DNA of 64,000 bases, taken from positions 186,001 through 250,000 of the forward strand of contig MU405225.1 in NCBI GenBank assembly GCA_022836615.1. Reading direction: 5' to 3'. The translations under genes and the position numbers were made by a program. This stretch comes from Annulohypoxylon bovei var. microspora. Its lineage: Eukaryota > Ascomycota > Sordariomycetes > Xylariales > Hypoxylaceae. Of this stretch, positions 35,442 to 45,399 are shown one piece after another; within the stretch, counting starts at the first letter, position 1, and each line of letters starts with the position of its first letter. The notes under the pieces are model-generated. The model did no database searches. It was not told the origin of the DNA and saw nothing but the letters and a program-made list of their open reading frames with translations.

Positions 35442-35881
35442 TGTTGCCCATCAGCTCAACAGATCTGGCTCTTGGATTTTCACCTAAGTGTACATAATTC
35501 TAAACCGTCTGACACATCTTATCAAACATAGGGTATGCCTTTAATCATTATGGTGGAAACGACAATGTTGAAGAGTGGTGTTTTCTAGAAGCAACAGTTT
35601 TGGCGACGACGAAGTTGAGGTAAAATTCACAAATTTATAAAGTACAATACATCATACAACTTTTACATAGCACTGTAGAGGTTATCAGCTTATCTTATCG
35701 CTCGTATGCAGGGATTTCAATCGATAAGAATTTTAGAGGGGATATAGGTACGTACATACATACCTAGGAACCTCCGACCTCCCACCTACAGCCAATTAGT
35801 TATGACTTCTTCAACTTTTCAACCACAACCCAAAATTATTTTGCGACCAGTAAATCGCATTCAGATGGCTCAACTAACATC
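35442..35881. promoter_or_regulatory. Bidirectional promoter of two mitochondrial genes
   Basis: 440 bp separate the start codons of the PPR gene (minus) and the RMND1/Mrx10-like gene (plus). A CCAAT box lies at 35792-35796, 86 bp before the plus-strand ATG, a usual position for fungal CCAAT-binding complexes. Shared control of two mitochondrial proteins is an inference. Confidence 0.5.
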
Positions 35882-37135
35882 ATGCGATCCTCATTACATA
35901 AAGTAGCGGCTCCCGTGCTCAGAGGATTGCATACCGTAACCTCTGTCCCTACTCCAAGACCGCAACGATGTTTTCATCAGACCATTCTCGCTTCCCTCCC
36001 ACACAAGCGCAACTTCTCCACCTCCAACCAATTGATGTCAAATATTGATAGGAATGATGGATCGAACCTCTCGGAAGATACTGTCAATCCTCCAGAATCC
36101 CAGCAGCAGAATAGGGCTGCAGGTTCCCCTAAGCGCAAACCCTCTCGAGCATCTGCCGCTAAGACCTTACGCCTAGGGCTCACGACGAAACAAGCCCGAG
36201 GTAGTAAAGATGTGAAAAAGGATCATATGAAAGATCATACCGGCCCCGAAACGGATTATCGCCGAACTATCAATTCAATATGCGTTGCTCAATCATTCGA
36301 CATGGATGCCGTACAAGAGATATTGCGCTTCCATGCATTCGAGCTAGATCCTGATGGTACCGATTTTGACTCATCAGGCGTTGTACATGCAAGGGGCATC
36401 AATAATGGAGATATTTTCGTCTTTCCGTCTGGGACCGTTGTAGCTTGGTCAGTGCCAGCCGATGCTCTCATGACCCTTGTCACGAAGCAACTGATCCGAG
36501 CAGCCGAGCTTCCTCATATCAATCGTATCGAGATGGAAGAACTTGAATTCATACCCGATGAGACACGTAACACCAGTTATATGAAGGGCGAGATTGTCGT
36601 CCTAGGCACGCGACCCCAAGAATTGGAAAACGACAGGTTGGACACCACTTTCGCCAAGATTGCCTTCTCCAGCGGGTTGGCCAGAAGCCCCAAACTAGCA
36701 GTCCTGGAAAACCAGGCCATCGAGCACTTTGAATATTCTAAGAATAGCTTGGATTTCATAGAGGGCGGGTTAGAGCACAAATTAAGACGACGCGCCGTGT
36801 TGAAGATGACGGGTCAGCTCCTGAGCCTAAGATCACAGCTGAATCATTATTCGGATATCACGGACCAACTCCCCGATATGTTCTGGGACTCGGAATCGAA
36901 CCTTGAAAATTACTACAACCAGATTAGTACCGTCCTAGATATACGGCAGCGTATTGGGATCTTGAACAAGAAGATCGACTACGGGTTTGAGAATGTAAGC
37001 GTCTTGAGAGAGATGGTTAGCGAAAAGGTTGGCCATCGGTTGGAGTGGATCATTATATTCCTCATCACTATCGAAGTTATGTTTGAACTAAGAAGGGTGT
37101 ATCATGAGGATATAGCCGAGTCGAAGTCAGGCTAG
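35882..37135 (+). CDS. RMND1/Mrx10-like mitochondrial protein (DUF155)
   Basis: 417 residues, one exon. The N-terminal 50 residues are Arg/Ser/Thr-rich with hydrophobics, a good mitochondrial presequence. A basic, Ser-rich linker follows to about 115. The conserved DUF155 region runs from about 128 to 385, with GDIFVFPSGTVVAWS (176-190) and later ENQAIEHFEYS (276-286). One membrane helix at about 388-403 (EWIIIFLITIEVMFEL) lies near the C-terminus. This layout matches the family of yeast Mrx10 (Ydr282c) and human RMND1, inner-membrane proteins needed for mitochondrial translation. The related Rmd1 and Rmd8 proteins lack such a presequence. Stop TAG. Confidence 0.85.
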   Translation: MRSSLHKVAAPVLRGLHTVTSVPTPRPQRCFHQTILASLPHKRNFSTSNQLMSNIDRNDGSNLSEDTVNPPESQQQNRAAGSPKRKPSRASAAKTLRLGLTTKQARGSKDVKKDHMKDHTGPETDYRRTINSICVAQSFDMDAVQEILRFHAFELDPDGTDFDSSGVVHARGINNGDIFVFPSGTVVAWSVPADALMTLVTKQLIRAAELPHINRIEMEELEFIPDETRNTSYMKGEIVVLGTRPQELENDRLDTTFAKIAFSSGLARSPKLAVLENQAIEHFEYSKNSLDFIEGGLEHKLRRRAVLKMTGQLLSLRSQLNHYSDITDQLPDMFWDSESNLENYYNQISTVLDIRQRIGILNKKIDYGFENVSVLREMVSEKVGHRLEWIIIFLITIEVMFELRRVYHEDIAESKSG

Positions 37136-37787
37136 ATAGTAAAAACCTCACTTGTTGAGAAGAAGCCGTAAAAATACCACTCCATTACGTACCTCTATAT
37201 ACTTATGATACCCCTATCTCATAAAATATTACTCCTAATAAGATAGAACTCTATGGAAATCTAGAGTGTATGATTTTAGTCGGGGTGCCCACGACATACT
37301 CGTGCATCTACATGCTACGCGTCGTCGCGGTACCTCTATGGTAGTCGTACTTTATCGTCTCCTAGGTGATCGATAGTGACTTACCACACGGCAGAATCTA
37401 GGGTTATTGATATGTTATGAACATTTCTTCCGTTCATCTCCAAAAATACCTTGCTCACTACCAAATAACTATCGTCTAAACTTCACGATCCATAACGCAA
37501 CCTCGTTACAATTCCCTCTCAGCAATGCAACGCCGATATTCTTGAAATGCACAAAGATTACTGTGCTTTTCTAGACCTCCAAGGATAATTTTTATTGGTA
37601 AGATTTCTTTCTCGTCCTTTATTCTTTCCGCTTCTTCCTACCTCTCGTTCCATGATAGTTCTCTAGATCAATAGCCCACTCGGGACACGCGTGATTCTAT
37701 CTTACATGAAATTCAAGCTGCTAACAAAAGACACAGCTGAGAATCTCGAATCACTATCCCCGTAGTTCCGTCACTACACGACTCGCC
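37136..37787. other. Intergenic region and 5' flank of BTB-like gene
   Basis: 652 bp, moderately AT-rich. No coding region seen before the short first exon at 37788. A pyrimidine-rich stretch at 37613-37650 could belong to the promoter or 5' UTR. Confidence 0.45.
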
Positions 37788-38675
37788 ATGGCAGCCCCAG
37801 CCCTATCATCACCCGTTAACACGTAAGTTCATTAACGGTTTCTGTTACGCGTACATCTTGCTAACATTTCTTGTAGGCCCACCACCATGGAGCGTAATGT
37901 TATCATTCTGATTGGAGAGAAGGAGACGCCAGTCCGAGTACCGACCCTGGCCTTAGTCCGACTGTCACAGAAATTCCGCGACCACGTCCTCCAGTTCCTA
38001 CCCCTCAAACCCTTCCAGGTAGACGCAGACGCACGAGAGGACGGGAACTCGGGATTTGCGATAGTGTGGAAATCGATGAACGAAGAAACATTCCGTCGAT
38101 TAGGGGAGTATCAGAACTGCAGACGTTACTCTGTACAGGATATCACCTCAGGTGATCTCAAGAAGCATGAAGCCTTCAAGGAGCGCCAAGAATTCGCCAG
38201 CCACATGGCTCCCGGCAATACTGTGCTCAAGCTAGCGCTGCAGATAGGCCAGGAGAAAGAATACCGTCAGAACGCCCGCATCCGCCTTTTCTTTCTCGAC
38301 CTACACGACAAATTCAAGGGCTACCTCTCGCCGACCTTAGGCCCTCTGACTGGGGATCCCGCGCGCCTTGTAGCCCACGCGGAGCTGTATGTGCTAGGCA
38401 AACGGTTCGAGATTTCCGGCCTGAGAGAGAAAGCTGCAATGCACCTTATGGTCATGCTTCTCGGCCTGGAGATTACGTTCGACTTCGCGGGGCAGTTTGC
38501 GCTCCTGGCGCGTTTTGTTTACGAGAACCTGGACGAGCACGATTACCTTCGTGTAATGGTGAGCCGCGTTGGAACCATCGCCGTCAATATCTTCAGATAG
38601 AACCCGGAGTTCGCGGCGTTGATCAACCGACGCAGCGATTTCGTCGACGAGATCATGTTCCTACGAGTCCCCTAG
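37788..38675 (+). pseudogene. BTB/POZ-like protein, in-frame TAG near the C-terminus
   Basis: Exon 1 is 37788-37822 and exon 2 starts at 37877, joined across a 54-bp intron with GTAAGT, a CTAAC branch near the 3' end and TAG acceptor. The spliced frame adds 16 residues before the internal Met at 37887. It ends at TAG 38598-38600, giving about 253 residues. The same frame continues 24 codons to TAG 38673-38675 with a sequence (NPEFAALINRRSDFVDEI) that fits the usual helical end of fungal BTB proteins. The segment VAHAELYVLGKRFEISGLREKA matches the helix after a BTB core, where such proteins contact Cullin-3 or partners. Either the last helix has been lost by a nonsense change, or TAG is the true end. 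Role unknown. Confidence 0.6.
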
Positions 38676-38853
38676 ATTAGCTTCTGTGTATGTACTGTGG
38701 ATGAGCTTGGATGAGCTTGGACGAGAGCAATTCTTTTTTGTAAAATCCCCCCCATTGCTGGGGGAAATCCTGTACCGATCAATTCATTCTGTTCTCTAAT
38801 AACATGATGCGTGCCTTGACCCATTCTATGTAACCGAACTACCTAGGTAACCA

Positions 38854-40050
38854 CTAACCATAAAGCAAGCGTTTCCCGATCGACTTCCCGCCGGTCTCAA
38901 ACACGGCCATGAGTTCGTTCTCCCCCATCTTGAAGAGACTAGGCCAGAACGACGGCGCCTTATGAATCAGCGTGGGCTGGCTCCAGAATATCCTGCCCCT
39001 ATTCAGCCCCGTCGCAAACACGACCTTGATCGCCGCCTTGCCGGGCCACATCGAGTCACCCTCCGTCTCCTCGTCCGTCATGAAGACGACCGCAAGCCCC
39101 GTCTTCCCGTACCTCTCGATCTGGGGGGCTCCCGCGTTGCGGCCGGGCCTAGGCTGGTAGACGACGCCGCGCGAGCCCCAGGTGAGCCCCAGGTCGTAGG
39201 AGACGGCGTACTCGACGCTGTAGAAGGTGCCGCGGCGCGTGGTCTCGAAGACGACGACCTGAGCCTCACCAAAGAACTGCAGGCCCTCGGCCGTGAGGCC
39301 GGCCACGTCGCGCACGCCGACGATGCTCTGCATGCCGTCGCGCAGGTTGACGTGGGGGGAGTGGCAGCGCAGGCAGCGCGCCGGCGACCACGACCTACCC
39401 CCATCGCGCGAGTCCGCGCGGAACGTCTCCTGGTTGTCGGACGCGAGCTCGCGCGAGAACGTCATCTGCACCTCCCTGCCGTCGAGGCCCCCGAGCCGCA
39501 TGTACGGCTCCCACAGCCCGAGCCCGTTGCTGGAGTTGGCGCTCTGCTCGGCGGCCTGCGCGGCGAACTTCCACGACCGCCCGCCGTCCTCGCTGCGGCA
39601 CACCGTGATGCGGAAGTGCGTCGGGCGGCCCTGCGCCGGGTCGCGGTCGTGGTTGCGGAAGGCGGCCAGGACTACGGAGTGGTGCTTGGGGTTTGGGGCC
39701 GCGGGCGACGGCGGGACCTCGATTAGGAAGGCGTTGTCGATATCGCCAGTGCCGCGGGTGATCTCGCCATGCGGGACGAAGGTGCTTCCACCATCGACGC
39801 TGCGTGACACTTGAAGTACATGTTCGCGGCCGCCAGGGCCTTGGAATCCGGTAGTGACGCACAGAAGGCTTCTGTCGGCTAACCTGCACAGGCGCGGATA
39901 TGTGCCGGGGATGGGGTGCAGAGAGGTCTCGTTGACATCGATCTGCCAACGGGCGGGAGACACCACGGTCTGGGCCATGGGTTCGCCGGCTAGCAGGGGA
40001 CCCAGATGACCGATATGGCCTAATATTTTCTGGGTAAGCCTCCCGGCCAT
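38854..40050 (-). CDS. BNR/Asp-box sialidase-fold protein
   Basis: 398 residues, one exon, high third-position GC. Four Asp boxes of the SxDxGxxW type are visible: SVDGGSTF at about 84, SEDGGRSW (153-160), SRDGGRSW (214-221) and SYDLGLTW (284-291), the hallmark of a six-bladed sialidase propeller. WEPY at 180-183 resembles a motif seen in fungal exo-arabinanases (GH93), so a glycosidase acting on arabinan or a related glycan is possible. True sialidase arginine-triad residues cannot be confirmed. The N-terminus (Lys/His-containing, weakly hydrophobic) is not a clear signal peptide, unusual for an extracellular enzyme; Met25 is an alternative start. It is convergent with the BTB-like gene, 178 bp apart. 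Stop TAG. Confidence 0.8.
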   Translation of the reverse strand: MAGRLTQKILGHIGHLGPLLAGEPMAQTVVSPARWQIDVNETSLHPIPGTYPRLCRLADRSLLCVTTGFQGPGGREHVLQVSRSVDGGSTFVPHGEITRGTGDIDNAFLIEVPPSPAAPNPKHHSVVLAAFRNHDRDPAQGRPTHFRITVCRSEDGGRSWKFAAQAAEQSANSSNGLGLWEPYMRLGGLDGREVQMTFSRELASDNQETFRADSRDGGRSWSPARCLRCHSPHVNLRDGMQSIVGVRDVAGLTAEGLQFFGEAQVVVFETTRRGTFYSVEYAVSYDLGLTWGSRGVVYQPRPGRNAGAPQIERYGKTGLAVVFMTDEETEGDSMWPGKAAIKVVFATGLNRGRIFWSQPTLIHKAPSFWPSLFKMGENELMAVFETGGKSIGKRLLYG

Positions 40051-41946
40051 TTAGATTCTGGCGGGAATCGATGGAAGAGTCTTTGTTGACTTTGAGAGCA
40101 CATCTAATTATTCTCTTGATTGTGTTTTCTTGATGAAGTGTCGTCGGCGAATTTATGTTTCGGAGTACTTCAGTACACGCAACCTTCTCCACATATTCAA
40201 CTTGGAATGTAGGGAAATGTTAGATATCATCCATATGGTATTTCTTTCTAAGTTGAGTGATCGTCAGCGCAGGAACTCTAAAGATCGTAAGGATCTTCTC
40301 TTGTTCAACACTTATCACGTTAGATGTTTTTCACAATAATCATTTTCATAACCAGGGAGTTTAAAATGTTAAAGACGGCAGAGACGGATGAATGTCCCAG
40401 CCCCTGATCCTTGATTCTAATGGTTTGATGAATATTTAGAGTCACAAGCGCCTCCTTATAATGGTATTTTTGATTTATCAGTAAGCCTCTTTCAAATGCC
40501 GTTAAACGAACCGGAACACTTTCCCTGTTTCAAGTTCCTCGTCATCGCCCTTGTCGAGCCCAAGTCTTTCTTCTTCCTCCCTCAACTTAATAATTCCAAT
40601 TCTTATCAAAACCCTCAAGTTGCCAAGCATTATTATACATGCCGACTTATATGGTCTCTTGAGATAAGCAATATAAGAATATACATACCTACCTACCTAC
40701 CTAGATATCTATCCACTAGGTATTCTACAACACTACAACATATGAACATGATATATGTATGTTAGGCATGACAAATATCTAGATCAGCGTCAAGCGAATA
40801 TCTAAATCTCGAAGAAGTGGACCAAACCCCTCGAATTTATTCAAATTTATTCAATCTATCTGGTATCCGATAAGAAACTCACAAATTGCGCTTACGATAG
40901 ATGATAAAAGTATCAATGTTGAGTTGTCAGATATCAGACATGCCTACGCGGATTAATGCTAAACTCTTGCAGCATTTGCGGCGGGTCCTCGGCATCGACA
41001 CTTTAACGCTCTCAGAAGTCCTACATACTTCGTTCTTGGCGATCGTGACAAATATGTGGAACTGCTACTTCAAGCGTTGCCGTAGCTGCGTGGACCTGCA
41101 GACGCCGCAAACTATTGTGCCATCGCAGATTAAATAAATGGGTTAAGAAAAGGAAGTCGCTCATCATTGCCTCTTCGAAGTCACAAGCGCTTCTAAAGAC
41201 GCATACCGTGGCTTAAACGCTATCGTAGAGACTTACCACCGGCTGAAACTCAGCTGCTGTGGAACGACCCTGAGATCGCACCCGCGTCCCTGATCGGCCC
41301 GCCCTCGATGGTACTTATCCGTGAATACAAGCTTTCCGAAGTGACCATAAATATATTTCAGCATTCGATCGCTGCCCAATTAGGTACTGATGGATCAACG
41401 GAACCTTGACACCTGATTAGATAACTCGGAGGCTTCCAGCGCTATCGGATATCAGGGGGCGCTCTCGCCATTGGCGTGTCAGCATGTCTGCGTGTGAAGG
41501 CGATACCCCTAACTGCCCAGAGCAACCACAAACAAGAGGTAGATGCTTACAGACAGTTCCAAGTGGTAAGTTCAATAAGTGTGCGATGACTTTCAAGTCT
41601 ATAAAGTCTATCGATCTTACCTGACGCCACGAGACACTCACCAACCTAGAGAAAGGGCCAGTGTAAAGGAGGCGTTAACTCTATCTACAATGACATCTTC
41701 TATCATGGAACTCACTCTACTTAATGAGCAGCATTTCCACTCATGCCCATTCATATTCTTTGGACATTGGCTGCATTCTTTGTCTCTCAAGAACTCTTGG
41801 AATTGCATTATTCGCGTATCCTTTGGATATCATATCAAGCACGAATTTCTAGCCCCTCGCTTTTTTACTAATTTTACACTCAAGTGAAGCACATTGAATA
41901 GACTCGCCAAGATATCAATCAAGGTCTCAGCATACTGTACATCACT
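40051..41946. other. 1.9-kb intergenic region, no gene recognised
   Basis: It contains a TACC tetranucleotide run near 40684-40702 and several short open frames (for example 40496-40765 and 40901-41137) without domains or intron signals. The stretch 40900-41400 has slightly gene-like composition but no consistent frame. I could not support an RNA gene. Confidence 0.45.
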
Positions 41947-44011
41947 ATGTCTCTTAGATTCAACTCGGATTCTATCCGCAAGAGGGTGAAGGCTGTAAGG
42001 GAAAGGTTCTCTCCCAATTCCACCGAAACCAAGCCCGATGAGAGCCAATCCAACGGAAGCCAGTCCAATGGAACCCAATCTACTCGTTCTGCTTTCAAAC
42101 AACGCAAGTTTAACTCAATAGATGGGACCTTGGATAACCTCCATCTCACTAGGGTGAAGACACAAGATTACAATCCTTCCGATCGCTTGGCCAGGATCGT
42201 CAACGGTCGTACCGTTGGATACACCAATGGTCGCTCAAACAGCCATGTCCTCGGCTACAACAGCCCAGAGTCGTATCAATCATGTCTGTCGTCTGGGGCC
42301 AGCACGGCTAAGAGCCAAGATGATACGATTACCAAAGATCTGGCTCCGAAGGATAAGCAGGACAGGAAGCACAAAAATGACAGCAATAGCAGCTCGGGTA
42401 CTAGAAGTACTGCTCTCACCGGCGAAAATTCTAGCGATAGCACCAAGAAGAGTACTGAGGAGAGTATCGAGAAAAGTCTCGAGAAGAGCATCGAGACGAG
42501 TATCGAGAAGAATGGCAAGATAAGTGCCGAGACAGACGCCAAGATGTTGGCCGAGATCACCGCCTACTTTGACAGAAAAGAGGCCGAGTTTCGAGAAGCA
42601 AAGCCGTTTATTAAAGAAAAAATAACAGATAAACCTTTTCTCGGAGCCGCGTTCAGTGGCCCGGGTTCTAGCGTATGCTCGATCGAGCATCCTGCCGAAC
42701 CCGAAACCGTATTCAAGGCCTGGCCAGATGAAGAGCTCGAGCTTCAATGCCGGGTCATCGAAAAGTACAACAACGGAGATAGACTCTGGACCAGGACGGG
42801 TCTCCGTGCTCTCGAGGACCAGATCAAGAGAAAGAACCTTATTGTAAAGATACCTGCGTATGTCGGAAAGGGTCAAGAGTTTGAGAAAAACGCCAAGTAT
42901 GCTACATCGCTACTCTGCTCTTCTTTTAAGATAGACTAACGTGCATTGGTAGCTTAAAAAAGGCCAAGTACAAGGTACAGTTCAACGGCTACCGGACCCT
43001 GGCATTCCCGCCAGCCTCTCGACCCGACGGGATCCCGTACAGCTCCGTGTCCGTCACGACCGCTCGTTTCGACCGCGTGGAAATCGATGACGGCGCCGAC
43101 CTAAAGCTTTGGTACGAGATCCACGAACACTGGATCCCGAACCAGCTCAACCAGGAGCTGTACGCGATGTTCATGCGGCTCCCCCTGCCGCCCTACATCA
43201 ACAAGATCGTGTGCTTCGACCTCGGCACCGTGAGCATGAGGCACTACGAGGAAGGCATCCTGACGCGCATGGGCGCCTACCGCCACCTCGCGGCCCTGCA
43301 GCTGATGGAGTGCCTGCGCAAGCGCTTCGGCGGCATGATCCGCATGGTCGCGCAGGACACCCGGTACCGCAAGGACTGCGAGAAGGTGCTGTTCCAGCGG
43401 GGGTTCGAGGTCGTCGGCAGCCACGGCGCCGCCGGTCTTACCGAGATCGACGACCGCACCCTCGTGTTCGCCCCCAGCCCCGAGTTCTGCCTCAAGGAGA
43501 TCGTGGCCGACATCGCGCAGCCCGCCGCCATGTTCTGCAACCCGGTGCTGACGCCCGAGGAGACCGATGCCAAGACCAAGTCCAAGTGGTCGGTAATCCT
43601 GGACGATAACTTGACGTGTCACTACAAGTATGTTTATCTTCTCTTCTCTTCTCTTCTTTCACTTATCCCCTAAAACTATACACATCCCTTTTTCTTCCAG
43701 ACTACCTCCTAATTACAAATACCCCACTAACGACCCCCCTCACCACCAGCAAAAGCGAAAAGGACCCCGACTCGCCCCGCGTCCGCGAGTTCATCCAGGA
43801 CTACGACAAGCACATCTTCCCGGAGACGGACCTGTTCGGCAAGGTGGCGCTGTACACGCGCGCCGGCGCCAGCGCGTCCCGCCGGTCCGAGGACACCGAC
43901 ACCGACACCGACGCCCCCGACTGGCCCGAGGACCGCACCCTGGCCCTGCGGCCCAAGACCGAGCCGTCGGTCGCGGGCAACCCGTTTCAGTCGTTGGGGT
44001 ATAGTTTCTAG
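41947..44011 (+). CDS. SRR1-like domain protein, three exons
   Basis: Exons 41947-42896, 42953-43627 and 43750-44011 give 628 residues. Intron 1 (56 bp) has GTATGC and GACTAAC; intron 2 (122 bp) has GTATGT and ACTAACG close to its CAG acceptor. Frames join without stops. Residues 1-310 are Ser/Lys/Glu-rich and disordered, with a repeating EESIEKSLEKSIETSIEKN run near 172-190. The region from about 400 to 545 reads as an SRR1-like domain: INKIVCFDLGT, a helix QLMECL, MVAQDTRY, a GFEV strand, DDRTLVFAPSP and a final FCN strand. SRR1 proteins affect clock or stress-linked transcription in plants and haem regulation in yeast; fungal roles are poorly known. Exons 2 and 3 are much GC-richer than exon 1. 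Stop TAG. Confidence 0.75.
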
Positions 44012-45399
44012 CAAGGTTTCTTCTCTTTGTCGGTGGCTGATCTGGGGGTGTTCGGTTCTATGTCCTGGTGATTGCGTGCCTGGGTACGTAGGCGTTATGA
44101 GCATCGGTCCGGGGGTATGCAAAACTTACACTTGTATAGGGGTCGGGTTGTACAGTCTTTAAAGCACCGGGATTTCCGGTTACTAGATTAGAGAATAAAT
44201 GAGGAGAGAATGATTTTTTCTTAAAACACAACAAGCACTCTGCTTGTAATGAGCCTGTCGTGCGCCACGTTTTGAAATTGGTTAACGTACCTAGGTACCC
44301 ATGAAGTCATCAAGCCACTCCTTTGGAGGAACGGTTCCTCCCGAGAGATGGCTTGATGATGAAGTCTACGAATTAGAATCCAAGTACTATACTTGTGTTC
44401 TAATTGGCTGTAGTTATACGTACCAGTTTTATACTTACCTACAGGGCGGGATTTGGAGATTTTTAAGCCTTGAAATCTTCTTGTGAACTTGTCGAAATGA
44501 TCTTAGAGATCATTTTTCAATTTGGTTTGGTCAAGATATGGTATCCTGGGGACCTCCTAGGGCGATAATGTAGGTACGTGGGGTTGTCATACTTCGGGAT
44601 ATATGTAATAATACCTACATGGGCAGTTCTACTTAGTAAAGAGACATGTGGGACCAAATCAAGTTAAGCACGCGTATGAAGCACTGGAAGCAAATCTATT
44701 ATTTGCAGAATCATCTGTATTAGACCGTACCTTAGACCATCAGGTAAGGTACGTGGAGTAAAGCAAGAACACAGCGCAGCTATATCACAACACAACCGAC
44801 GCACTGTCAGACACAGCCGCCGATTAACTAAGCCAACTGCCACCACCACCGCCGCCACCACCACTACTGCCATAGACACCACCCTAGGGGTTTTACCCCT
44901 CGTCCCCATCACCACCTCAACACCGACCCTTTTTCGACTAGTAACTCAGTAGCGTAGCTTGTATAATGTGCTGTTTTATACACCAAGGCCACCTTCCTTG
45001 TGCTAGGTACTCGTATGCCGTATCTACCACGCCAACCACGCATGCCACAACGGCAGCCGGTCTTGCTCAACCCCAGCCACAACTATCAACTGTGAATCTT
45101 GGTATTGAAAAAATAAAGGAAGAGGAAGTAGAACTTTTCTATCCCTAAGCGGCAAAACTCGGGACGAAGAGAAAAAAAAATTCGGGAAAATTGGAAACCG
45201 AAAGAATAAAGAAGCGATCTACATTTCCAACCCGTCCCTTTGCCATTGGGGAATAATCCTCCGTGATATTTCCACTGCACTGCCCTAAACTCCGATTCTC
45301 CGGTGTCCTTGTTGAACACCCCTCTAAGGTAGAACGACGGGAGAGTTAAAAGAAAAACGTGCCCAGGTTTTTTATATCGAGTAGAATCCAACGTCAGTC
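44012..45399. other. Intergenic between convergent genes
   Basis: 1.4 kb. It carries ACCTAGGT at 44289-44296, and a nearby near-palindrome in which AAGCCACTCCTTTGGAGG is followed by a CCATCT/AGATGG-like pairing. A CCACCACCACCGCCGCC low-complexity tract lies at about 44839-44870. No gene supported. Confidence 0.45.

Noticed and set aside
38962..39726. 254-codon plus-strand frame opposite the sialidase-fold gene
   Set aside because: Arg/Ala/Pro-rich mirror of a GC-rich gene on the other strand; the minus frame has clear Asp boxes, so this is a shadow.
40901..41137. 78-codon frame in the 1.9-kb gap
   Set aside because: Unrecognised, non-ATG context unclear, no flanking exon signals that extend it.
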